Assembly (NCBI GenBank): GCA_964602525.1
Contig: CAZRSA010000007.1
Coordinates: forward strand, 1-42,789
Direction of reading: 5' to 3'
Length of the DNA: 42,789 nt
Origin: Lentisalinibacter sp964602525
GTDB taxonomy: Bacteria; Pseudomonadota; Gammaproteobacteria; Steroidobacterales; Woeseiaceae
Below the pieces are notes generated by a model. That model was not told the origin of the DNA. It saw only the letters and a program-made list of their open reading frames with translations, and did no database searches. Shown one piece after another: positions 10,315 through 17,642 of this stretch. Both the position numbers and the translations under genes were made by a program. Positions within the stretch are counted from its first letter, which is position 1; each line of letters opens with the position of its first letter.

Positions 10315-12051
10315 TCAGCGTCCGCCGTCGAACGGCGCCCACCGCAGCCCCAGGGAAACGAGGCGGCGATCCCAGGTCAGTCGCGGATCGGTGGAGGTGA
10401 GATCCTGCAGCTCCGCGTCTGCATAGAGCACGAACTGGTCTAAGAGGCGATATTCCGCGGTGATGGTGGCCAGCAGCATTTCGGTCTGCAGCGGGCCACC
10501 CGCAGGCCGGTCGAAAGCCCAGGCGCCGGGATAGAAATAGTCGCGGTACTCGGCTCGTGCGTCCACGGAGAGCCTTGACCCGAGTCGGACGCGGGTGCCG
10601 GCCCAGAACAGGTCGCGGATGTAGTCGTCGTAGCCCAGATGCCGGTCGGTGCGGTCGGTCCGCGCGTAGCCGACGCTGAGACGGACGGAGTCGAACAGCT
10701 CCTGGGTGGCCGACCCGCCCAGGCTGATGAAGCGGTGTTCGAGCGGCGGGGCGTCGGCTACCACGGCGCCGTCCAGGTTCTGGGCGGGCCGCCCGGCATA
10801 ACGCCGGGCGTAGTAGCTCGCCTCGGCTCTCAGTGTCGTCGCGCTCCACAGCAGATAGGAGACGTGCAGGCTGCCGGAATAGAATTCGTGGTCGTACTGG
10901 GGGACGAGATCGTCGCCTTCGTAGTCCCAGTCCAGTCGGTCGAAATCGGGCACTGCCGGGTAGTTCTCGTGGTCCCGGATTTCGCCCGTGAACGTGGCGC
11001 CGTAGCGCAGCCGGCCGCGCTGTTCGGCCAGCGTCAGTGTCGGGCCGACATGCCAGGCACGGTACCGGTCCTCGATGTTCTCGCCCTCGAATTCCCGGCC
11101 GAAACCGTCGACTGGATCGAGATCGTTGCGCCGGTAATGGCCGAGTTCGAATACGCCGCGGATTTCGCGCTCCCCGTGCTCGGTGGCCTGTCGGTAGTGA
11201 CTGCCCACCTGCAGGCGATGCCGTTTGCGGTCGGCATTGTCGAGCTGGTCGTCGCGATAATAGCGGCCTGCGAAGTCATAGGTGGTGAAGAACCGTTCTC
11301 CTTCGAAGGTGTTGATGGAGACGCCCGCGGAGAAATCCACGGGTGTGTAGCTCCAGGCCTGGATGAACGGATCCGTCAGCGGCGCTCCCGGTTCGGTCAG
11401 GTCTTCGTAGGGTTCGACGGGCGTGCGGAAGATGTTGTCGTCGTAGCCGTAGCCGAGGCTCAGTGCGACGGACCAGTACCGTTCCGCGTCGTCGTCCGGG
11501 CCCAGCCGCCGGTAGACCGGTTCCTCCGTTTCGGTGTCGCTCCGATAAAGGGCCAGCAGCTCCTCGCGCGCCCCGCGGGCCGTCGCGGCGAAGGCCGAGT
11601 CGGCCGCTTTCTCCGTCGCCAGAAGGAGCCATTCGAGGGCCTGGTCCGAGGATCTCTGCTCGTGGGCGATCAGGCCGAGGTGGTAACAGGCCCTGGCTCC
11701 GAACTCCGGATCGTCGGTGAGCCGGAGCAGCGCCTCGCGCGCCCCGTCGAGATGCCGGGTGCGATGCTGGACCACCCCCAGCCGGAAAGTCAGCTCGGGT
11801 GTATCCAGTCCGAGACGGGCCGCCTCGAGATAACGGCGGCGGGCGAGATGGTAGAGTCCGGACTCGGCAAGCCTCTCGGCCTCACGATAGCTGGCCTCTG
11901 CGTCGGCGGTGGGCGAGGCAGCGACGGACGAGGCCAGCAGCAGGGTCAGCCACAGGAAGGCCGTCCCTGGCATGCCTGCCCGTCGCAACGACCGCAAGCG
12001 GCTGGCCTGCGTGCGGTCGAGTCCTGAGTTGATGTCAGCTGATGACGACAT
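10315..12051 (-). CDS. TPR-containing outer-membrane beta-barrel protein
   Basis: A 578-residue exported protein. A signal peptide (core FLWLTLLLASSVAA, to about residue 45) is followed by tetratricopeptide-like helices (about 50-185, with YREAERLAESGLYHLARRRYLEAARLG as one unit) and then a long region of alternating aromatic/polar strands (about 190-578) ending LRWAPF. The layout, periplasmic TPRs plus a C-terminal barrel, resembles Slam/DUF560 lipoprotein-surface-delivery proteins and the exopolysaccharide exporter PgaA; I cannot place it firmly in either family. The ATG at 12051 gives a long N-region; ATG at 11973 (MPGTAFLW) is an alternative. It is divergent from the lectin/UPF0489-like gene with about 230 bases between, which suggests shared control and perhaps shared function. 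Confidence 0.7.
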   Translation of the reverse strand: MSSSADINSGLDRTQASRLRSLRRAGMPGTAFLWLTLLLASSVAASPTADAEASYREAERLAESGLYHLARRRYLEAARLGLDTPELTFRLGVVQHRTRHLDGAREALLRLTDDPEFGARACYHLGLIAHEQRSSDQALEWLLLATEKAADSAFAATARGAREELLALYRSDTETEEPVYRRLGPDDDAERYWSVALSLGYGYDDNIFRTPVEPYEDLTEPGAPLTDPFIQAWSYTPVDFSAGVSINTFEGERFFTTYDFAGRYYRDDQLDNADRKRHRLQVGSHYRQATEHGEREIRGVFELGHYRRNDLDPVDGFGREFEGENIEDRYRAWHVGPTLTLAEQRGRLRYGATFTGEIRDHENYPAVPDFDRLDWDYEGDDLVPQYDHEFYSGSLHVSYLLWSATTLRAEASYYARRYAGRPAQNLDGAVVADAPPLEHRFISLGGSATQELFDSVRLSVGYARTDRTDRHLGYDDYIRDLFWAGTRVRLGSRLSVDARAEYRDYFYPGAWAFDRPAGGPLQTEMLLATITAEYRLLDQFVLYADAELQDLTSTDPRLTWDRRLVSLGLRWAPFDGGR

Positions 12052-12282
12052 AGATGACCGGGTGCCTGCGCTGATCGTCGCTGGACGACCCGACGTGGAT
12101 CGCCCATCGGCTAGCCGGAGATGCTGTCATAACCCCTGCGGGCAGACTGTGACCCTGTCGGCAGAAACCGGACCGGCCCGCAGCGCCATGCGTCAGATCA
12201 CATTTCCGGCGTCCGGGACTTTCTTCGCGCCGTCCGCCCGAGGCAGACTCGATGACCGTCGAAGGCAGTACCGCGGAGACGT

Positions 12283-14172
12283 ATGCGCCCAGTCAGATTT
12301 CTGTTGTCGGCCCTCGTTGCTCTGGCTCTCATCGGCGGCGGCGCGCTGATCGTGCTGATGCCGCCGGGGGCGGCATTCCATACGGCGCTCGCCAACGTCG
12401 TCCTCCAGTCGCGGCAGTTCCAGGGCGCCGCCTATCTCGCTGCGGGCGACCGTTATGTGAGCGTGGAATTCCCGGACGCCATCTTCCCATCGCCTCCGGT
12501 CATCACGCTGACGGCCGCCAGCGAGAGCGGCCCGTCGTATTCGGTGGGCAACGTCAGCCGGCACGGGTTCCGGGTGGAGCTCGGCACCCGCGCCACCAGG
12601 GATCGGGTCTACTTCTGGCAGGCAGCCTGGGATCGTTACGTCGAGAAGGAATACGTCGAGCAGATCCAGGGCAAGGAGGCGGTGTTTCGTTTCGAGTTCC
12701 GGGGCCGCGGCCACGACGCGCTGCATACCGGCTATGCCGCATATCGCCCCTCGGAGATCGCCGTACCGGACCTGGCAATGCAGGACATCGAGGGCGAGAT
12801 CAGCGGCTTCAGGGAGGTCGTTCTGGAGGCGGCCCACCGTGACTACATGGATCGCAACCACTGCAATCCGGCCGACCGCTTGCGGGCTCGTCTCCGATTG
12901 CGGTTCCTGGAATGCCCGCCGAAAGCGATCGCGGAATCCGTGCCGGTGTGGGACCGGCCCGATCCCGAAGCGTGGCGGGTAGTCCCCGCACCCCGGGGTC
13001 TGCGGTTGCACCGGGAGCGGGAGACTGCTGCCTCGAAGGAGCGTGCGGCGGCGTCGCTCGCGACGCTGCTCCGTCCCGCTCGCATGGTGGACGTTTCCCG
13101 CCACAACAACCAGCTGGTGGACTTCGTGGCCCATGCCGAGGCGTCCGGGGCCCGTCCGGAGGACGGCTGGACACTCGTGCGTTTCGACAGCCACAGCGAT
13201 ATCTACGCCTACGACGATCCGAACCGCTACCGGCCCTCGGGCCAGATCGGCGACTTCCTTAACCGGCTGGTCGGCGATGGTCGTATCCGTGAAATATTCT
13301 GGGTACTGCCGGACTGGAGCCGTCATTCGGCGGTGGAGGACGTCTTCTGGTCGGAAGAATTCCCCTTCGACGCCGGGGTGCCGCCCGGGCCTTATCTGGA
13401 GGGGCCGTCTACGATGGAACTGTTCGTGGACCCGGCGAGCGGCGACGTGCATTTCCGTCGGCCGCCCGCTCATCGGGATCCCGCGGAGTTCCGGCGGGTG
13501 CAATTGCACAAGCTGATGCTGGAGGAATTGCCCGATTTCGGACACGAGAAGCGTCGGCTGCTGCTGGAATTCGACGCCGATTTCTTCTCCAACACCGGTC
13601 ACGACACGATGATGGCGGCAGCGTGGAACCCGTCCCGCGAGCTTCTGCTGCAGCGCCTGGAGAGAGTGGCCACGGCGGTCATCGAGAAGAACATCCATCC
13701 CGAACTCGCCTACCTGTGTCTGTCGCCGCACTACGTGGGCCCCGAGGACCGGGGCACGCTGCTGGAGACATTCGCGACCGCGATGGAGTCCAACGGTCAG
13801 AAGGATGTGCTGGTGGCCTATGCCCATGCCGATACCTTCGGGCCGTCCCCGGCCGCGCGGTCTCTCGCCAGGTCCTCGGGGTTGCACGGGTTCTTCTGGG
13901 AACTGCGCCGACTGGATGCGCGCAACTGGCCGGCGGATCAGCGGATCGAGATCGCGGCCGATGACCCGGAGTATGTGACCGCTCTGGAATTGCTTGAGCG
14001 CGCGCGGTTGCCCGGCGTTCACCGGTCAACCTCGCTCATGTATCGACTGGATCGCTTCGACGGCGAGGCTGACGGGATCATCCGCCTGGCTGATCTTCAG
14101 CGCGTCGCCGGCCTGGAGGATCCGGCGTGGGTGACGACCGGGCACCCCGGCCGTGCCGCGCCCGGATCCTGA
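12283..14172 (+). CDS. Membrane-anchored protein with lectin-like and UPF0489 (arginase-like) domains
   Basis: A 629-residue protein, not a characterised gene. Residues 5-27 are a single N-terminal membrane anchor. About 45-118 resembles the small H-type-lectin beta sandwich: VSVEFPDAIFPSPPVITLTA, then a GFRVEL strand and a closing VYFWQAAW, like the F..PP.V / GF / W.A pattern of that family. From about 268 the sequence matches the UPF0489 layout, related to arginases: RHNNQLVDFV (273-282), FDSHSDI (301-307, possible metal ligands D302, H304, D306) and EFDADFF (429-435, D431, D433). In arginases the DxHxD and DxD motifs bind two Mn ions. The body is predicted on the periplasmic side, unusual for such a fold. 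The start has a GGAG site five bases upstream. Domain calls are by pattern, not by search. Confidence 0.6.
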   Translation: MRPVRFLLSALVALALIGGGALIVLMPPGAAFHTALANVVLQSRQFQGAAYLAAGDRYVSVEFPDAIFPSPPVITLTAASESGPSYSVGNVSRHGFRVELGTRATRDRVYFWQAAWDRYVEKEYVEQIQGKEAVFRFEFRGRGHDALHTGYAAYRPSEIAVPDLAMQDIEGEISGFREVVLEAAHRDYMDRNHCNPADRLRARLRLRFLECPPKAIAESVPVWDRPDPEAWRVVPAPRGLRLHRERETAASKERAAASLATLLRPARMVDVSRHNNQLVDFVAHAEASGARPEDGWTLVRFDSHSDIYAYDDPNRYRPSGQIGDFLNRLVGDGRIREIFWVLPDWSRHSAVEDVFWSEEFPFDAGVPPGPYLEGPSTMELFVDPASGDVHFRRPPAHRDPAEFRRVQLHKLMLEELPDFGHEKRRLLLEFDADFFSNTGHDTMMAAAWNPSRELLLQRLERVATAVIEKNIHPELAYLCLSPHYVGPEDRGTLLETFATAMESNGQKDVLVAYAHADTFGPSPAARSLARSSGLHGFFWELRRLDARNWPADQRIEIAADDPEYVTALELLERARLPGVHRSTSLMYRLDRFDGEADGIIRLADLQRVAGLEDPAWVTTGHPGRAAPGS

Positions 14173-14212
14173 TTGCGTCCCGCGAGCGCCGCCAGAGACC
14201 GGCCGCAGCTGC

Positions 14213-14956
14213 CTAGCGCCGTCCCCAGCCGTGGTGCGGGTGTCTGCGCACCAATTCGGGATTGCGGAAGACCAGGACGAGCAGCCCCCCCGCGACGAAG
14301 CCGCCTATGTGAGCCCAGAAAGCGACCCCGCCGCCCTGGCTGCCGATGGTGCTGAAGCCGCTGACGAGCTGGATCAGGAACCAGTAACCCAGCATGAAGG
14401 CCGCCGGAACCGCGATGGTGGTGATGTAGAAGCCGAAGACGATCAGCATGTGTACCCGCACCTTCGGATACAGCAGTATGTAGGCGCCCATGACGCCGCC
14501 GATGGCGCCCGAGGCGCCGACCATCGGGATGGTGGAATCCGGGTCGAACACCGTCTGCAGCGCCGCTGCCGCCAGGCCGCACAGGAGGTAGAAGATCACG
14601 AAGCGCGTGTGGCCCATGGAGTCCTCGACGTTGTTGCCGAAGATGTAGAGGAACCACATGTTGCCGATGAGGTGGAACCAGCCGCCGTGCAGGAACATGG
14701 AGGTGAACACGGTATACCAGGTGGAGCTGTCCCCCAGCACGCAGGTGATGCCCGGCGCCAGCGGCACCCGGGTGCCCGGCGCGGCCGTCTGCAGCACCTC
14801 GCCCGGGATCAGTGCGAGGTTGCACATCGAGCGCGACAGGGCCGGCTCGGTGCCGAGGCCCTGCACCAGCAGCCAGGCGAGCACGTTCAGCCCGATTAGC
14901 CCCCAGGTCGCGTAGGGCGTCAGGAAATGCGGGTTCTCGTCGCGTAGAGGGAACAT
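14213..14956 (-). CDS. Rhomboid-family intramembrane serine protease
   Basis: A 247-residue inner-membrane protease with six or seven hydrophobic helices. The catalytic serine is S149 in GASGAIGG and the histidine is H216 in AHIGGF, forming the Ser-His dyad of rhomboids. Conserved neighbours are also seen: FLHGGWFHLIGNMWFLYIFG (the first-loop/TM2 region with the HxxxN oxyanion residues) and the late GGG preceding the histidine. It cuts membrane proteins within or near their transmembrane segments; its substrates are unknown. A -10-like TATGAT (minus strand, 14989-14984) lies 28 bases upstream of the ATG and overlaps the -10 candidate of the opposite-strand unit. Confidence 0.9.
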   Translation of the reverse strand: MFPLRDENPHFLTPYATWGLIGLNVLAWLLVQGLGTEPALSRSMCNLALIPGEVLQTAAPGTRVPLAPGITCVLGDSSTWYTVFTSMFLHGGWFHLIGNMWFLYIFGNNVEDSMGHTRFVIFYLLCGLAAAALQTVFDPDSTIPMVGASGAIGGVMGAYILLYPKVRVHMLIVFGFYITTIAVPAAFMLGYWFLIQLVSGFSTIGSQGGGVAFWAHIGGFVAGGLLVLVFRNPELVRRHPHHGWGRR

Positions 14957-14982
14957 ACGGCTCTCGGCTGCGAGGGCTGGGC

Positions 14983-14988
14983 TATCAT
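14983..14988 (+). promoter_or_regulatory. -10 element of the leader-RNA transcript, overlapping a divergent -10
   Basis: TATCAT at 14983-14988 would start transcription near 14994-14996, just at the left arm of the leader RNA that follows. On the other strand TATGAT (14989-14984) could serve the rhomboid gene. No good -35 is seen for either direction, so both may need an activator. Confidence 0.35.
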
Positions 14989-14991
14989 ATG

Positions 14992-15067
14992 GGAGGGCCT
15001 TCAGGCCCGATTCTCTGCGGCGGCGCCGAGAAGCGATCGGACCTGAAGGCCCTCCTGCAACAGGAGG
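14992..15067 (+). promoter_or_regulatory. Structured leader RNA with mutually exclusive ribosome-site hairpins
   Basis: Three competing pairings are visible in the leader of the gene at 15077. (1) A perfect 14-bp pair between 14992-15005 (GGAGGGCCTTCAGG) and 15042-15055, extended inward by CCGA/TCGG and TTCTC/GAGAA around a GC-rich loop. (2) A local hairpin, GGGCC-TTCA-GGCCC at 14995-15008, which uses the same left arm. (3) A perfect 7-bp hairpin between CCTCCTG (15051-15057) and CAGGAGG (15061-15067), loop CAA, which hides the ribosome site. Pairings 1 and 3 compete for 15051-15055, the layout expected of a translational switch. No T-run suggests termination. No known riboswitch class was recognised. 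Confidence 0.6.
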
Positions 15068-15076
15068 ATGGTGACG

Positions 15077-15790
15077 ATGCCACAGCTTTTCAAATCGATC
15101 ATTGCGACATTGGCGCTATTGCTGCTGACGGGCGCTCCGCTGCAGGCCGCGAGCATTGCGGTCATCGGTACCGGCGACGTGGGCGGTACGCTGGGTCCGC
15201 GGCTCGCGGAGCTCGGCCACACCGTGGTCTACGGTTCCCGTACCCCGGAGGCGGAGCGGGTTCGCGAACTCGTGCAACGCACGCCCGGGCGGGCGTCCGC
15301 GGCCTCCCAGTCCGGTGCCGCGGCGGCGGCGGACATCGTGATACTCGCCGTGCCGGCGTCCGTGGCCGTCGAGATCACGGAGGGCCTCGGCGACCTGGAC
15401 GGGAAGCTCGTCATCGACCCCACCAATCCGTTCCGCTTCACCGACGACCGGCTGGCGGTGCGGACCATCGGGGATTCCATGACGCAACGCATCCAGGAGG
15501 CGGCCCCCGGCGCCCGCGTGGTGAAAGCATTCAACACGGTCTCGTACCAGACCATGGCCGACCCCGGCATCGCCGGCGGACCGGTTACCATCCCGCTGGC
15601 CGGGGACGACGCGGGTGCCAAGGAGGAGGTCGCGGAGCTCGTCCGGGCTCTTGGCTTCGAGGCCATGGACGTCGGGCCGGCGCGTTACGCGCGGGAGATC
15701 GAGGGCATGCTGATACTCTGGATGAACGCGCGGCTGAACGGCCGCGGCTTCGACTACCATCTGCGCCCGACGCCGCACAGCGGCCTGTGA
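15077..15790 (+). CDS. Exported Rossmann-fold NADP oxidoreductase (F420-reductase-like, COG2085)
   Basis: A 237-residue protein. An apparent Sec signal peptide (LFKSIIATLALLLLTGAPLQA) is followed at once by a dinucleotide-binding Rossmann domain: IAVIGTGDVGGTLGPRLAELGHTVVYGSRTP, where the SRTP after the second strand suits NADPH, then VVKAFNTV and PLAGDD, all typical of the NADPH-dependent F420 reductase / FNO-like family. An export signal on such a cofactor-binding domain is odd, because Sec substrates fold after export; the hydrophobic start might instead be a membrane anchor. The ATG at 15077 sits nine bases after AGGAGG, a better spacing than the ATG at 15068 that abuts it. The ThDP enzyme follows after 16 bases, so the two are probably co-transcribed. 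Confidence 0.7.
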   Translation: MPQLFKSIIATLALLLLTGAPLQAASIAVIGTGDVGGTLGPRLAELGHTVVYGSRTPEAERVRELVQRTPGRASAASQSGAAAAADIVILAVPASVAVEITEGLGDLDGKLVIDPTNPFRFTDDRLAVRTIGDSMTQRIQEAAPGARVVKAFNTVSYQTMADPGIAGGPVTIPLAGDDAGAKEEVAELVRALGFEAMDVGPARYAREIEGMLILWMNARLNGRGFDYHLRPTPHSGL

Positions 15791-15806
15791 CCAACGGAGA
15801 GCGAAC

Positions 15807-17540
15807 ATGAAACGCAGCGGCGCCTGGCTGGCGGCGAGAGCCCTGGAGAACGTCGGCGTGCGCTATACCTTCGGCGTGCCGGGGGTGCACAACACCGAAA
15901 TCTACGACGAGCTGAACCGCAGCGAGCAGATCACCCCTGTGCTCGTGACCCACGAGCAGGGCGGCAGCTTCATGGCCGAGGCGTTCAGCCGGGTGTCCGA
16001 TTCCATCGGCTGCCTGGTCATCGTGCCGGCGGCCGGCATGACCCACGCCATGAGCGGCATCGGCGAGGCTTACCTCGACGGGGTGCCGCTGCTGGTGATC
16101 TCGGGCGGGATCCGGCGCGATTCGGGCCGGCACTACCAGCTGCACGAACTGGACCAGCAGCAGGTGCTGGACGGTATCACCAAGGCCGCCTTCCTGGTCG
16201 AGCGGCACGAGGACGTTGTGCCGAGGATCTACGAGGCCGCCGAGATCGCCACCTCCGGACTGCCAGGGCCGGTGTTCGTGGAGATCGCGAGCAACGTGCA
16301 GATGTTCACGGCCGACGTCGTCGAGCCGCAGCCCTATCGGCCCGCTTACGTGCCGCCCGAGCCCGTTCCGGCCCTGGTGGAGCAGGCGGCGGCGATGCTG
16401 CTGGCGGCCGAGCGGCCAGGCCTCTACCTGGGCTGGGGCGCGCGCGAGGCCACGGAATACAGCGTTGAGATCGCCGATCTCCTCGGAGCGCCGGTTGCCA
16501 CGACCATGCAGGGCATCAGCGTGTTCCCCCACGACCACGCCCTGCACACCGGTATGGGTTTCGGGCCCTCCGCAGTGCCGGCGGCCCGCCACGCCTTCGA
16601 GAAGGTGGACTGCCTGCTGGCCGTGGGCGTGCGCTTCGCCGAACTCGCCACCGGCAGCTACGGCATGGAGATACCGGAGCAGCTGATCCACGCCGACATC
16701 GACCCTCGGGTGTTCGACAAGAACTACCCGGCCACCGTTGCCGTGGAGGCCGACGGCGCGAAATTCATGCGCGCGCTGCGCGACGAGCTGAAGGGGCGGC
16801 GGCAGACGCCGGTGGCGCACAATGAACTCCGCCAGGGCATCCGCGAGGACAAGGAGGCCTTCTTCGCGAGCTGGCGGGAGAAGACCAGCGACGAGAAGGT
16901 GAGTCCGGGCATCTTCTTCCGCTCGCTGCGCGAGCAGCTGGACCGGGACTGCTACGTGGTGGTGGACGACGGCAACCACACCTTCCTGACCGCGGAGCAG
17001 TTCCCCGTATACCAGTCGAAGCATCTCGTCTCGCCCACGGACTTCAACTGCATGGGCTACTGCGTGCCCGGCACCATCGGCGTGAAGCTCGCCCACCCGG
17101 ACAAGCAGGTGTGCGCCATCGTGGGCGACGGCGCTTTCATGATGACGGCGCTGGAGATACTGACCGCGGCGAGCAACGATCTCGGCACCGTGTTCTTCGT
17201 CTTCCATGACGGCGAACTGGCCCAGATCTCCCAGTTCCAGTCGCTGCCGCTGAAGGAGAAGACCTGCACGGTGATCGGCGATCTGAAGGTGGACGGCGTG
17301 GCGACCGCGACGGGCGCGGCGTATTTCCGCATGGAGCACGACGGCGACGTGGACCGGGTGATCGGCGAGGCGCTCGCCGTGGCCGCCGACGGACGCCCCG
17401 TGATTGTGGATGTGAACATCGACTATTCCCGCAAGAGCGTGTTCACCGAGGGGGTGGTCAAGGTCAACCTCGGCCGCTTCCCGTTCCGCCAGAAGGTGCG
17501 CTACATCGGCCGCGCGCTGAAACGCCACACCATCGGCTAG
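15807..17540 (+). CDS. Thiamine-diphosphate-dependent enzyme (acetolactate-synthase-like)
   Basis: A 577-residue member of the ThDP superfamily with the three-domain layout of acetolactate synthase and 2-oxo-acid decarboxylases: an N-terminal Pyr domain with the cofactor-activating glutamate E50 in THEQGG, a central domain, and a C-terminal PP domain with the GDGAFMMTALEILTAASN motif from about 440. The metal-binding end of that motif reads FVFHDGEL, where many relatives have NN or ND. The reaction (decarboxylation, carboligation or oxidation of a 2-oxo acid) cannot be fixed from sequence. It follows the exported Rossmann oxidoreductase after 16 bases, with its own GGAGA ribosome site, and no small ALS regulatory subunit is nearby. 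Confidence 0.85.
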   Translation: MKRSGAWLAARALENVGVRYTFGVPGVHNTEIYDELNRSEQITPVLVTHEQGGSFMAEAFSRVSDSIGCLVIVPAAGMTHAMSGIGEAYLDGVPLLVISGGIRRDSGRHYQLHELDQQQVLDGITKAAFLVERHEDVVPRIYEAAEIATSGLPGPVFVEIASNVQMFTADVVEPQPYRPAYVPPEPVPALVEQAAAMLLAAERPGLYLGWGAREATEYSVEIADLLGAPVATTMQGISVFPHDHALHTGMGFGPSAVPAARHAFEKVDCLLAVGVRFAELATGSYGMEIPEQLIHADIDPRVFDKNYPATVAVEADGAKFMRALRDELKGRRQTPVAHNELRQGIREDKEAFFASWREKTSDEKVSPGIFFRSLREQLDRDCYVVVDDGNHTFLTAEQFPVYQSKHLVSPTDFNCMGYCVPGTIGVKLAHPDKQVCAIVGDGAFMMTALEILTAASNDLGTVFFVFHDGELAQISQFQSLPLKEKTCTVIGDLKVDGVATATGAAYFRMEHDGDVDRVIGEALAVAADGRPVIVDVNIDYSRKSVFTEGVVKVNLGRFPFRQKVRYIGRALKRHTIG

Positions 17541-17619
17541 CTACCCGGCCAGGCCCGGCCGGCTCGGCTGCCGGGTCGCGGCCGGAATCGCGGCCTGAAT
17601 TGGGGCCGGATTCGCCGGC

Positions 17620-17642
17620 GGGCGCGCTCAGGCGACGCGCCC
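17620..17642. repeat. GC hairpin at the convergent 3' ends
   Basis: GGGCGCG (17620-17626) and CGCGCCC (17636-17642) form a perfect 7-bp stem with a nine-base loop, overlapping the stop codon of the minus-strand flavoprotein gene. Between two convergent genes it could slow read-through, but there is no T-run, so a terminator call would be weak. Confidence 0.35.

Noticed and set aside
10223..10849. Upstream extension of the lon frame by about 209 codons
   Set aside because: It overlaps the barrel gene in another frame, is Arg/Pro-rich and has no counterpart in the Lon family.
12193..14022. 609-codon minus-strand frame opposite the lectin/UPF0489 gene
   Set aside because: No start signal and low-complexity Arg/Gln/His content; the plus frame has a ribosome site, anchor and motifs.
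15585..17528. 647-codon open frame opposite the ThDP enzyme
   Set aside because: Antisense shadow: His/Arg/Gly-rich with no signal, motif or ribosome site, while the plus-strand frame has all ThDP motifs.
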